DNA from: an uncultured Clostridia bacterium
Lineage (GTDB): Bacteria > Bacillota > Clostridia > Lachnospirales > Anaerotignaceae
Reading direction: 5' to 3'
NCBI GenBank assembly: GCA_944384265.1
Contig: CALWSR010000035.1
Coordinates: forward strand, 1-32,671
DNA: 32,671 nt
The position numbers were made by a program, and so were the translations under genes. The notes beneath the pieces were generated by a model, which was not told the origin of the DNA, ran no database searches, and worked only from the letters and a program-made list of their open reading frames with translations. Below are positions 1 through 8,042 of the stretch, in pieces (the stretch's first letter is position 1; each line of letters starts with the position of its first letter).

Positions 1-75
1 TCATTTAGGCGCTGGCTAATTGATATGCCCTTATAGGGCTAGTGCAAACCACGTCTTTTAGGCGTGGTTTTGATT
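1..75 (+). mobile_element. Possible IS200/IS605-type right-end hairpins
   Basis: Seen: nested hairpins GCGCT..GCCC-ttat-AGGGC..AGTGC (about 10-46) followed by AAACCACG-loop-CGTGGTTT (about 47-72). A 'GTGCAAACCACg' stretch leading into a strong hairpin resembles, from memory, the right end (and TnpB guide-RNA scaffold region) of IS200/IS605 elements of Firmicutes. No tnpA or tnpB is visible because the window starts here. It could equally be an unrelated terminator structure. Confidence 0.3.
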
Positions 76-84
76 GGATTCACC

Positions 85-117
85 AAAAAATGCGTAACAG
101 ACAAAATCTGTTACGCA
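85..117 (-). terminator. Rho-independent terminator, minus strand
   Basis: An 11-bp perfect stem TGCGTAACAGA / TCTGTTACGCA with a 5-nt loop (91-117). Read on the minus strand it is followed by six T's (plus-strand A's at 85-90). It would stop transcription leaving the accessory region leftwards. Confidence 0.65.
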
Positions 118-330
118 AAAAAGTCTAACTTTTTGTGGTCACCTCATGATGTTTTTTCATCCACTGCCTTAATTCAAATATCTTTTCCATCGTTTAATAT
201 TCAGTTTACTTATACAAATTTATTTTTTATACTTTTGCGACATTTTTCATCATAATTTTCACACTTTTCAAGAACTTTTTTAATTTTTTTTCAAAAAAGG
301 GTTGTAATTTTGAAAATCGCTTTTTCGTTA
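118..330. other. AT-rich intergenic stretch, no gene seen
   Basis: Short open frames here have no ribosome site and no recognisable protein features. A small inverted repeat AAAAAGT-cta-ACTTTTT lies at its left edge. Nothing else is supportable. Confidence 0.5.
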
Positions 331-525
331 AGTTCTGAAAACTGAAAAAGGCAGTGAGATTTTTTTCATCTCACTGCCCGAAAATCGTTTTTTAACTCCA
401 AAAACGCTTTTGTCATCTATAAAATTCGAATTTTTGGGGCTTTGAAAATTGCCCTCAAAAACCGCCGAAACCCTTGATTTTACTTATCTTTCGGCTTTTG
501 TCATCTATTTTGATCACTCATCCCA
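331..525 (-). repeat. Long direct repeat, copy A
   Basis: This 195-bp segment matches 15581-15774 in the same orientation along its whole length, with scattered substitutions and a few short gaps (about 85-90% by eye). Read on the minus strand it starts TGGGATGAGTGA, the same 12 bases that encode the last residues W-D-E and stop of yebC in copy B. It then carries two ATAGATGACA sites, a GCCGAAA/TTTCGGC inverted repeat and a terminator. Upstream of TGGGATGAGTGA in this copy there is an immediate in-frame stop, so no yebC coding remains. It is either one arm of an att-like duplication bounding the island, or a copy of a dispersed intergenic repeat. Confidence 0.85.
350..378 (-). terminator. Terminator inside repeat copy A
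   Basis: GGCAGTGAGAT, 7-nt spacer, ATCTCACTGCC forms an 11-bp perfect stem. On the minus strand it is followed by a T-run (plus-strand A's at 345-349). Copy B holds the equivalent structure just after yebC. Confidence 0.75.
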
Positions 526-633
526 TCACGATTGAATTAAAAGTATGCCAACTGAAGCTGGTTGTGCCTTGGTGTAGGGGTATTTTTCAAAAAGTATTGC
601 TTCTTGTTTCTCTAAAAAATAGCGGAAACAAAA

Positions 634-675
634 AATCTAGAATGGGTGTTTTTTCTTACCATTCCAGATTTTTTT
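634..675 (-). terminator. Terminator after fic (bidirectional shape)
   Basis: AATCTaGAATGG and CCATTCcAGATT pair with one mismatch around a 13-nt loop. T-runs flank both sides, so it could act on either strand. It sits about 20 bp past the fic stop codon and most likely ends the antitoxin-fic transcript. Confidence 0.7.
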
Positions 676-695
676 CTTTTCACTATATATAGATA

Positions 696-1311
696 TTAAC
701 CTTTTAATATTGCGTCTTGGATAATCCGAATGAGATACTCATATTCAGAGTACATTCCATCTGATGCTTTGACCAGTGCATCTCTCACATATTCTGAGTT
801 GTCTTTTAATAACGCTTTGTTCATACGAAAACCATGTTTTTCAGCAAACTGTGTAGCAAATGTGATGATAGTACGAGTATTGCCCTCACGGAAAGGATGT
901 ATTTGCCATATTTGGGCAATCAATTTAGAGAACAACTCCGCTGTTTCAGATATATCTAAAACTTCCCACTTAACTTGATTCAGCTCCTTTAATGCTGCTT
1001 CCATTTCAGTTTCTATGCTGTTTGTATCAGCATACCTGACAGTATCACCACCTAATACTCTCTCACCTTTTACAATATTGATATCTCGTTCTTTTCCTGC
1101 CCACTCATATAAATCTCCAAAAATATATGCATTATGCATGAATGTCCTTAATACGCTTATAATCAAACACATCTCCATAAATCTTATTATCAATGTCAAG
1201 CAACTTTACATATGTAATATTGCTTTCTGCTTCCTCCAGCAATTTTTCATCTTTGATATTCAGCAAATTTCTTAATACTGGGACGTCATCATATAAATAA
1301 TAGTCCTTCAT
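696..1311 (-). pseudogene. Fic-domain toxin, frameshifted by 7-bp duplication
   Basis: Fic proteins transfer AMP or a related group from a nucleotide to target proteins. The 3' part encodes the active-site motif HPFREGNTRT and, before it, a typical 'YIFGDLYEWAG' stretch. The 5' part starts at ATG 1311-1309 behind GGTGGAG and encodes 59 residues (MKDYYLYDDVPVLR...) that continue the same family. The two halves are in different frames: a tandem TATGCAT duplication at 1126-1139 creates a TAA and shifts the frame. Removing one 7-bp unit gives an uninterrupted 202-codon gene (616-7=609 nt), so the lesion is recent or reversible. The gene starts 12 nt after the VbhA-like antitoxin gene, forming a toxin-antitoxin pair. 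The 3' half alone could be translated from an internal ATG, but it would lack the N-terminal helices. The family call is firm; loss of function is an inference. Confidence 0.85.
1126..1139. repeat. 7-bp tandem duplication (TATGCAT x2) in fic
   Basis: Two perfect adjacent copies of TATGCAT. One copy fewer restores the fic reading frame exactly (D-I-H-A-Y-I-F-G-D). It is a plausible slipped-strand or misrepair event. Confidence 0.9.
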
Positions 1312-1323
1312 TTCTCCACCGCC

Positions 1324-1551
1324 TTAATCATTGCAATATTTTGCCTGTTCCCGATAATAAGCAATGGTTTCCTTTAAGATTTCAGAAATTTCTTTTTTCC
1401 CATCAATATATTCTTGTATCAAATTCATGGTTCTTTCTGTTGGAGCATCTGCATCCAATGTCGCAATCGCCAAAGCGTCATTCACAATTTTTTCACGCCC
1501 AACCTTTGTTGTTTCTTTGATAGAATATTTCTTTTCGATTGTATATGCCAT
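1324..1551 (-). CDS. VbhA-like antitoxin of Fic
   Basis: A 75-aa protein encoded directly upstream of fic. The segment around residues 26-60 (ALAIATLDADAPTERT... then YIDGKKEIS) follows the pattern of VbhA-type antitoxins: an inhibitory helix that pushes a Glu into the Fic active site, followed by a Y-x-x-G-x-I-S helix. Family knowledge gives the inhibitory motif as (S/T)xxxE(G/N). Here the aligned residues read D-A in place of E-G, so the motif is degenerate. The gene has its own likely promoter (1582-1611) and an AAGGGA ribosome site. It is intact while the toxin gene is broken. The assignment rests on position and weak pattern similarity; a generic addiction antitoxin is the alternative. 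Confidence 0.65.
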   Translation of the reverse strand: MAYTIEKKYSIKETTKVGREKIVNDALAIATLDADAPTERTMNLIQEYIDGKKEISEILKETIAYYREQAKYCND

Positions 1552-1581
1552 AAATACACTTCCCTTCTATCTGTTTCTATT

Positions 1582-1611
1582 ATTTTATCACATATCCATG
1601 CAAAAAATCAA
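1582..1611 (-). promoter_or_regulatory. Likely sigma-A promoter for antitoxin-fic
   Basis: On the minus strand: TTGATT, 18-bp spacer, TAAAAT, with a TG shortly before the -10. It lies in the 144-bp gap between hsdM and the antitoxin gene, which suggests that the toxin-antitoxin pair is transcribed separately from the restriction operon. Confidence 0.5.
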
Positions 1612-1695
1612 AAACAGAACTCTTTTGCATAATGTCCTTAACGGAAATTGATGTAGCGAAAAGACCGCACAGTAAAAACAGTATAGTCATGAAAT

Positions 1696-3186
1696 TTAAC
1701 CTTTATTCAGCTGTGCCTGCAAAGCAGTAAAACTGTCCAACGCACTTTGTAAATTTTCAATGATATCATTGGCAAGCTCATCTGGAGATGGAAGATTATC
1801 AAGATCCGCTAATGACTTATCTTTAATCCAGAAAATATCCAAACTTGTCTTATCTCTTTCCATAATTTCTTCTATTGAAAACTTACGAAAACGACCGTCT
1901 GGATTATCTGCCGAATAGGTTTCTGTACGTTCATATCGGTTTTCTGGATGATAGCAGTGAACAAAATCTTCCAGATCGGCATCAGTCATTGGATGCTGTT
2001 TGAGGGTAAAATGGATGTTGGTACGGAAATCATAAATCCATATCTCTTTTGTCTGACGCTGCGCACTGGCAGGGCGTTTATCAAAAAACAAAACATTCGC
2101 CTTTACACCAGGTTTATAAAAAATACCGGTAGGTAATCGAAGAATGGTATGCAAATCCGTTGTTTCCAGCAGTTTTTTCCGAACGACTTCCCCTGCGCCG
2201 CCTTCAAACAGAACATTATCCGGCACAACAACTGCCGCTTTCCCTGTCGCTTTGAGAATTGTATTGATGTGCTGTACGAAATTAAGCTGTTTATTCGAGC
2301 TGGTTGTCCAGAAATCCTGTCGATTATAAACGAGATCTTCGTCTTCCTGTTCCCCCTCCTCGTTTGTAAAGGTGATAGAGGACTTTTTGCCAAACGGCGG
2401 ATTGGTCATCACATAGTCTACACGATATCCCGGATCTGTCAGCAACGCATCGCCCAACGTAATCGGAACATTTCCATAAATATCACCAATATTGTGCAAA
2501 TACAGGTTCATCAACGCCGTTTTATATGTTGCCGGAACAATTTCATTTCCATAAAAAGTTTCATTTTTTAAAAATTCCTTCTGCTCCCTATCTAACGTAT
2601 AATTGTTTGGATCAGCAAGGAAAGACTGAGCCGCTAGGAAAAAGCCACCGCTTCCGCAGCAGGGATCAGCAATGGTTTTCATCGGCTCTGGACGCAAACA
2701 ACGCACCATAGCACGAATCAGCGGACGAGGTGTAAAGTATTGTCCTGCTCCGCTTTTGATATCCTCTGCATTCTTCTGCAATAAGCCTTCGTAAATTTCA
2801 CCTTTTACATCGGAGGACATCGCCACCCATTTTTCATTATTTATCATCTGTACCACACGGTACAGAATCGCCGCATTGCTGATTTTGTTGACAGCGCCTT
2901 TGAATATCTGTCCTAAAATGCCAGCTTGTTCTCCCAACTTTTCCAGTGTAGCTTTATATTGGTCTTCCAACTCTGCCCCTTTTAATGTATTCATATCTGA
3001 CCAAGTATAGCCAGCGGGAATCCCTGTATCCCGTTTGTATGGCGGTTTTGCGTATTCATCTGACATTTTCAGAAAAATCAGGTATGTAAGCTGTTCCAGA
3101 TAATCGCCGTAAGATACGCCATCATCTCGAAGTGGATTACACATTCCCCAGACTTTTGAGATTATTGTTGTTGTTTGTTCTGACAT
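1696..3186 (-). CDS. hsdM: Type I restriction-modification DNA methyltransferase subunit HsdM
   Basis: A 496-aa N6-adenine methyltransferase subunit. It uses S-adenosylmethionine and, with HsdS, modifies the host recognition site. An HsdM N-terminal helical domain (about 1-135) precedes the methylase fold. Visible motifs are QYFTPR at 149-154, the SAM-binding DPCCGSGGFF at 174-183 and the catalytic NPPFG at 262-266. Length fits the family (about 480-530). GGAG lies 7-8 nt before the ATG. It is the last gene of the restriction operon, 16 nt after a small membrane-protein gene. Subunit order R-S-X-M differs from the more common M-S-R or R-M-S arrangements. All motifs are intact, so the enzyme is probably active. 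Confidence 0.97.
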   Translation of the reverse strand: MSEQTTTIISKVWGMCNPLRDDGVSYGDYLEQLTYLIFLKMSDEYAKPPYKRDTGIPAGYTWSDMNTLKGAELEDQYKATLEKLGEQAGILGQIFKGAVNKISNAAILYRVVQMINNEKWVAMSSDVKGEIYEGLLQKNAEDIKSGAGQYFTPRPLIRAMVRCLRPEPMKTIADPCCGSGGFFLAAQSFLADPNNYTLDREQKEFLKNETFYGNEIVPATYKTALMNLYLHNIGDIYGNVPITLGDALLTDPGYRVDYVMTNPPFGKKSSITFTNEEGEQEDEDLVYNRQDFWTTSSNKQLNFVQHINTILKATGKAAVVVPDNVLFEGGAGEVVRKKLLETTDLHTILRLPTGIFYKPGVKANVLFFDKRPASAQRQTKEIWIYDFRTNIHFTLKQHPMTDADLEDFVHCYHPENRYERTETYSADNPDGRFRKFSIEEIMERDKTSLDIFWIKDKSLADLDNLPSPDELANDIIENLQSALDSFTALQAQLNKG

Positions 3187-3202
3187 TAGGTTGCTCCTTA
3201 TT

Positions 3203-3664
3203 TCACTTAATTTGTTTTTTCAAAGTATCAATCAAAAGATCATAAAAGACTTTTTTATCGGTAGCTTTTATAAAACTATTCAGCTGCTTTAATGTTTCAT
3301 CATTGAAATACAGTTTTACTTTACTGGATTCTCGAATTAAAGCTCTTTTAATATCTTCGTTATCTGGTTGCCGCATAAATGCGGAAGTCAAATCAATAAG
3401 AGTAAGTGACAACTGAGTTTGTATTTTATATAGCTCAATTTTTTTAGTATTACGCTTTTCTAACCATTTTGAATAAAACTGCCCAATAAATACGGTTATG
3501 ATCAATGTAATTAAAGCTTGTATAACTGTATTATTTGAAAAATCTTTTACTGACAATTTTAAAATTAAATCATAAATTAAATATCCCAAAAAAGCAAAAA
3601 GTGACATTCCAAAAAATACAGCAACAATGGAGTATATCCAATATCCTCGTTTGTTATCATTCAT
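3203..3664 (-). CDS. Small two-TM protein embedded in type I RM operon
   Basis: Unrecognised protein of 153 aa. Two hydrophobic segments (about residues 8-35 and 46-66) are followed by a soluble, Lys-rich, mostly helical tail of about 85 residues. The start ATG 3664-3662 follows GAAGGAAGG, which lies within the last codons of hsdS, so it begins 1 nt beyond the hsdS stop. An upstream TTG (3682) is possible but less likely. It sits tightly between hsdS and hsdM (16-nt gap to hsdM), so it must be co-transcribed with the methylase. Nothing in the sequence shows an enzyme fold. Position suggests an accessory role in the restriction system, such as membrane tethering or sensing; this is inference. 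It may instead be an unrelated passenger. Confidence 0.8.
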   Translation of the reverse strand: MNDNKRGYWIYSIVAVFFGMSLFAFLGYLIYDLILKLSVKDFSNNTVIQALITLIITVFIGQFYSKWLEKRNTKKIELYKIQTQLSLTLIDLTSAFMRQPDNEDIKRALIRESSKVKLYFNDETLKQLNSFIKATDKKVFYDLLIDTLKKQIK

Positions 3665-3665
3665 T

Positions 3666-4856
3666 TTATAACCTTCCTTCAAACGCTTGTTTTAGAATAC
3701 TCTGATGCATAGCTTCAGCTTGTTGTAAAGCGGTATCAACTGTTTGTTCTATACTATCACAAGTTGACATCCTTGATTCTATTTCTGCTATTACATTTTT
3801 TTGTTCCTGTATAGAACAATAAGGCACTATCAATTTTTCTAAAGTATTTAAATTGATATTCTTTTGTGCAGTTGCTGGCGCAAAAGCCCATAATCTTAAT
3901 TTTTGTGATTCAATAAAATACTTGATATACTTTGGAATAATATTTTCATATGCAGTGAATCCAACAACACTATCTGGGAAACAAGCATCAATACCTAAAA
4001 AAGCTGTTTCAGCTATGTTGGCAGCAATTGTAATACATAAAGTTCCTTTAGACCACAACTTACTTTGTTGCAGACCAAATTCATTATACATTTTAGAATA
4101 ATTGGTAATGTATTGTTTAGCCGCTTTTACTTCACTGGTTTGTAAAAAAGGATATTTCCCATCTTCAAATAATTTTGGATCATTTCGAGGTCTATGTTTG
4201 GATTTACCGCGTCCTAAATCACCTAATTTTGAAAGTGCAATATATCTCCATTCTTTCGGAATAGCAGGAAGACCATGAGTTTCTTCTACAGACAACCATT
4301 CTAGTTCCACATCACAAGAACAATGTAATGTGAATCTACCCTCAAACGCCTCTTTCAGCACCGCCTGGCGGTAGACAGCTATCTGCTGTTTCGTGGTTTT
4401 CAGTGTTTCCACCGCCTTGTCAAGCTCGGAAAACAACTCCTCAATTCTTGTGACAATCCTCTCCTGCTCTGGTAGTGAGGGAACACTCAGTTCTTTTTTC
4501 TCAAGATGTTGATAATGTCTTGCATATCCCTTATCCTCAATACGGAATGTTAGATATTGTGTTCCATAATAAAGGTATTTAGGTAGAATCTCTTTCTTCG
4601 GTTGTAGTACTTTTATACCATCAGCTCCCGGAGCAAATGGAAATGTAATAAATTTCACACACTTCGTATGGTCTCCAAATATAATAACAGGATAATCACA
4701 TACAATCGCCTTAGTAGAATCATCCGTATATCCACCAATCAACAAATGTCCTTGGTCTATAATTGGCAATAACCCTTTATCCAAATATGCTTTTTGCTTG
4801 ATTTTTTTATCTGCCGGAACACTTATCTTTTTCACTAATTCTTTATATATTGCCAT
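3666..4856 (-). CDS. hsdS: Type I restriction-modification specificity subunit HsdS
   Basis: A 396-aa DNA-recognition subunit that sets the target of the HsdM/HsdR complex. Two target-recognition domains (about 1-130 and 190-345) are each followed by a helical conserved region. The first spacer runs LPEQERIV (128-135) to LKEAFEGR (167-174). The second ends the protein with LKQAFEGRL (388-396). This internal repetition is the classic HsdS half-site architecture. The start ATG lies 1 nt after the hsdR stop and uses GGTGG within the hsdR end, implying translational coupling. Length is at the usual low end but complete. The recognition sequence cannot be read from the protein by eye. Confidence 0.95.
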   Translation of the reverse strand: MAIYKELVKKISVPADKKIKQKAYLDKGLLPIIDQGHLLIGGYTDDSTKAIVCDYPVIIFGDHTKCVKFITFPFAPGADGIKVLQPKKEILPKYLYYGTQYLTFRIEDKGYARHYQHLEKKELSVPSLPEQERIVTRIEELFSELDKAVETLKTTKQQIAVYRQAVLKEAFEGRFTLHCSCDVELEWLSVEETHGLPAIPKEWRYIALSKLGDLGRGKSKHRPRNDPKLFEDGKYPFLQTSEVKAAKQYITNYSKMYNEFGLQQSKLWSKGTLCITIAANIAETAFLGIDACFPDSVVGFTAYENIIPKYIKYFIESQKLRLWAFAPATAQKNINLNTLEKLIVPYCSIQEQKNVIAEIESRMSTCDSIEQTVDTALQQAEAMHQSILKQAFEGRL

Positions 4857-4857
4857 T

Positions 4858-7596
4858 TTATGCCACCAATTCTATATTCATTTCCTCTAAAATTTCTTCA
4901 TACTGTTCTCCGAATGCTTCGTAGAAGCCAAGCAATCCACCTTTTTTATCAAATGGTGTCAGATCCAAATCCTCCGGCAGAATACTCAAAGAACTTGCAA
5001 TATGGTCTTTAATCAACCTCAACCATTCCATCTGTACCTCGGTAAAATGTACTGCGCCTGCGTTTCGTCTGAGCGTCCACTTCATAAAGTTGTAATTCAC
5101 CTTATCGGCAAATGGAGAAAGCTGATCCGTATACCCCATCTCAAAGCGAATGATGGAAATCAGGTCAGCAAGCTGAGCCATTACACCTTTTTTCACTTTA
5201 TCTGGCTTCTTAATGGCATAGCAATCCCACAGACGTTCCACGGTGATACCTCTTGACTTGAGTTTTGCGTATAATGCTTTCAGTTGTTCTACCGCCATTG
5301 CACGGTTTGCATAGGATTCGCTGTAAATAATCCGCAAAGCAATGATTTCATCCCTGTTTTCTTCAATAAAAGTACGGAATGTCTGTATCACACGGTCAGC
5401 AGTTTCCTCCTTCTGCGCATCGTATCCGGCAAACAAAACCGAATCCAGATTTACATTGTCAATAATCTGGTCATGACTCCGGCGGACATTTTCAATAAAA
5501 TCGCGTGTATCAGGATTCATAAATGGCGCTACTGCCTGCGAAATTAAGTCTTTTTGTGCTTGTTTTAGCGCTTCGTCTGACGGGTTTTCTGTTTTTGTAT
5601 CTGCCTTAGCCTTTTCTGCAATCACATCTTCGTCAAAGGCATTAAGCAGATTTTCTGCAACTTTTTCCGCACTTTCTCCCACTACTTCTTTAAATTGCTT
5701 CCGTTCAGAATTGTTCATCTGGCTATTTAAACGTATGATACGGTTTGCAAGTGAGGTAAGAGTATCATCATCTTTAGAGCCCAGCGCTACATTCATCATT
5801 AGTTCTTTCATGGAAACAGAGGGTTTCCTTTCCAGTGGACGGGTGTCGCACTTTTTGGACTTGGTAACACCCACTGCGTCTACAATCACAAAATGATCTT
5901 TGTTCTCCGTTGCGGAAGGCGTGACCTTTTGCAGATCGTCTTTTCCCAGTGTCCGAGTGCCACGCCCCTTCATCTGTTCAAAATAATTTTTACTGCGCAC
6001 ATCACGCATAAAAATCAGGCATTCGATGGGTTTTACATCGGTACCGGTAGCAATCATATCAACCGTGACAGCAATTCTTGGATTGTAGTCATTTCGGAAA
6101 GAACTGAGTACAGATTCTGGATTTTCTGCGGAATATGTAATTTTACGGCAAAAATCATTTCCTTCTCCGAATTCGTCCCGCACCATCTGGACAATATCAT
6201 CCGCATGGCTGTCCGTCTTCGCAAAAATAAGGGTTTTCGGCACTTCTTTTCTTCGCGGAAATAACATCGTAAATAAATTTTCTTTGAAAGTACGAATCAC
6301 AGTCCTGATTTGACTGGGATTTACAATATCTCTGTCAAGCTGCGGCGGAACATAATCCATATCTTCGTCCATCTGCATCCAGCGTTTTTCACGTGACAGA
6401 CGGTTACGATGTTCTATCACCTGCTTCATCAGATGTGCCCCGTTTTTTGTAATGTCAGTTTCAATCAGGAAAATATCCTCACCTACATTGACACCGTCTA
6501 TAATCGCCTGTTCACGGGGATATTCGCTGACGATATTTTCATCAAAAAAGGCAAAAGTCCTCTTATCTGGTGTAGCAGTCAGCCCAATGATAAAAGAATC
6601 AAAATAGGAAAGCACCTGACTCCACACATTATAAATAGATCGATGACATTCGTCCACAATAATACAATCAAAAAATTCTGGAGGATATTTTGCATTATAT
6701 ACCACTTCTTTTGGCGCCTTGGTATTGGCAGTTGCATATTCTGCAAAGGATGTTTCCTCAGCAGATTCATCCAATTCTTCACCTTTAAGGATAGAATACA
6801 TTCTTTGAATCGTACTGATGCAAATCTGAACATCAGAAGGAATATAAGAAGATTTCAACCGACGCACTCCATAAAGCTGAGAAAAAGAGCGGGGATCATC
6901 ATTTGGTGTATAAGCAAGAAATTCACGCTCTGCTTGTTCTCCAAGACTTTTGGTATCCACCAAAAATAAAATACGATTCATCTTACCGTATTTCAACAAA
7001 CGATATGCTGCCGTAATCGCCGTAAATGTTTTGCCTGCACCAGTTGCCATTTGTACAAGCGCTTTCGGACGATTGTTGACAAAAGAATTGTCTAAATTTC
7101 TAATGGCGTTAATCTGGCATTTTCGAAAGCCTGTTTCATCAAGCGGAGGAAAATGCTTCAAATTATTCCGGATCGTATCCTGACTTGCAAGTAATAACTC
7201 CAAGGTCTCTGGTCTGTGAAATGAAAAAACTGTACGGGAACGGAACTTGACATCTTTATAATCCGTAAATCGAATTAGTTTGTCTGTTGCTTCATAGGCA
7301 AACCGAATGGAATATTCCATTTTTAGCCACTTAAAAGTACTGTTTGCGTAACGTGCAGACTGTTCTTCTACAGTGGTGATATTCTCGCCTGTATTGCTCG
7401 GTTTCGCTTCAATAACACCAACCGGTTTTCCACTCACAAAAAGCGCATAATCAACCGGACCGGTATCTGTTGGAAACTCACGCACGGCAATGCCGAGGGA
7501 AGCCATTGGATTTAATTGCTTCAAATCTTGTACCGTCCAGCCAGATTGCTCTAATTTTTTATCAATCGATAGTCTTGCTTTCTGTTCAGGCGTCAT
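4858..7596 (-). CDS. hsdR: Type I restriction endonuclease subunit HsdR
   Basis: A 912-aa motor and nuclease subunit. An N-terminal PD-(D/E)xK-type nuclease region carries D49 and E63-A-K65. It is followed by an SF2 translocase: Walker A ATGAGKT at 184-190, Walker B DECH at 315-318 and GLTATP at 338-343, then a second RecA-like domain ('MIATGTDVKP', 'QMKGRGTRT') and a helical C-terminus that contacts the methylase. It resembles the EcoEI-like HsdR branch. Its ATG overlaps the stop of the XRE gene (ATGA), so both are coupled to the promoter at 7858-7886. All key motifs are present, so it is probably functional. Confidence 0.96.
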   Translation of the reverse strand: MTPEQKARLSIDKKLEQSGWTVQDLKQLNPMASLGIAVREFPTDTGPVDYALFVSGKPVGVIEAKPSNTGENITTVEEQSARYANSTFKWLKMEYSIRFAYEATDKLIRFTDYKDVKFRSRTVFSFHRPETLELLLASQDTIRNNLKHFPPLDETGFRKCQINAIRNLDNSFVNNRPKALVQMATGAGKTFTAITAAYRLLKYGKMNRILFLVDTKSLGEQAEREFLAYTPNDDPRSFSQLYGVRRLKSSYIPSDVQICISTIQRMYSILKGEELDESAEETSFAEYATANTKAPKEVVYNAKYPPEFFDCIIVDECHRSIYNVWSQVLSYFDSFIIGLTATPDKRTFAFFDENIVSEYPREQAIIDGVNVGEDIFLIETDITKNGAHLMKQVIEHRNRLSREKRWMQMDEDMDYVPPQLDRDIVNPSQIRTVIRTFKENLFTMLFPRRKEVPKTLIFAKTDSHADDIVQMVRDEFGEGNDFCRKITYSAENPESVLSSFRNDYNPRIAVTVDMIATGTDVKPIECLIFMRDVRSKNYFEQMKGRGTRTLGKDDLQKVTPSATENKDHFVIVDAVGVTKSKKCDTRPLERKPSVSMKELMMNVALGSKDDDTLTSLANRIIRLNSQMNNSERKQFKEVVGESAEKVAENLLNAFDEDVIAEKAKADTKTENPSDEALKQAQKDLISQAVAPFMNPDTRDFIENVRRSHDQIIDNVNLDSVLFAGYDAQKEETADRVIQTFRTFIEENRDEIIALRIIYSESYANRAMAVEQLKALYAKLKSRGITVERLWDCYAIKKPDKVKKGVMAQLADLISIIRFEMGYTDQLSPFADKVNYNFMKWTLRRNAGAVHFTEVQMEWLRLIKDHIASSLSILPEDLDLTPFDKKGGLLGFYEAFGEQYEEILEEMNIELVA

Positions 7597-7820
7597 TGTT
7601 TATTCACCTCTTCATGTTCATCGGATATAAACTCTAAAATATCATCTACGCCACAGCACATTGCTCGACATATACTTTCTACGCTTTCTAAGGAAATATA
7701 GCTGCCCCTTTTCATACGAGTAATGATATTTGCCGAAAAACCCGCCTGTTCCATTAACTGAGCATTGCTCATATCTCGTTCAATCATCATATGAAAAAGC
7801 TTTTTATAACTGACAGCCAT
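7593..7820 (-). CDS. XRE/Cro-type HTH regulator of the RM operon
   Basis: A 75-aa single-domain DNA-binding protein. The helix-turn-helix covers about residues 17-45 (SNAQLMEQAGFSANIITRM), followed by the typical 'LESVESICRAM...VDDILEFI' helices. The start ATG 7820-7818 is preceded by TATGGAGGAAATAAT, a strong ribosome site; the open frame runs further upstream but passes through the promoter. Its stop overlaps the hsdR start by 4 nt. Small XRE proteins in front of restriction genes often act like C-proteins that time restriction expression. That role is inferred from position, and no operator was confirmed. Confidence 0.88.
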   Translation of the reverse strand: MAVSYKKLFHMMIERDMSNAQLMEQAGFSANIITRMKRGSYISLESVESICRAMCCGVDDILEFISDEHEEVNKQ

Positions 7821-7857
7821 ATTATTTCCTCCATACACAGATATACATTTAAATTGT

Positions 7858-7886
7858 ATTATATCACGAAAGCGTAAAAATATCAA
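7858..7886 (-). promoter_or_regulatory. Sigma-A promoter of XRE-hsdR-hsdS operon
   Basis: On the minus strand: TTGATA, exactly 17 bp, TATAAT, about 40 nt upstream of the XRE start codon. This is close to consensus and is the best promoter in the island. Confidence 0.85.
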
Positions 7887-7908
7887 TTTAGACAAAATAT
7901 TTAGGATG

Positions 7909-7942
7909 AAACAAGTATCAGAAATTTTACCGATACTTGTTT
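7909..7942. repeat. 11-bp perfect inverted repeat upstream of RM promoter
   Basis: AAACAAGTATC, 12-nt loop, GATACTTGTTT. It lies between the end of the recombinase operon (8043) and the restriction promoter. It can form a hairpin with short T-runs on either strand, so it could be the terminator of the recombinase operon. Its position about 20 bp above the -35 also allows an operator role. Confidence 0.7.
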
Positions 7943-8042
7943 TAATACAATTCAATTCTTGACCCTTGATAACATGATGCCTTTTTGGAATGTATTTCAA
8001 TGTTAAAAGTGACGATCAGCTTTTTACTCCATTCTTATTCGT

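Noticed and set aside
5893..6264. Plus-strand open frames across hsdR and hsdM
   Set aside because: They are antisense shadows of well-supported genes, without ribosome sites or recognisable domains.
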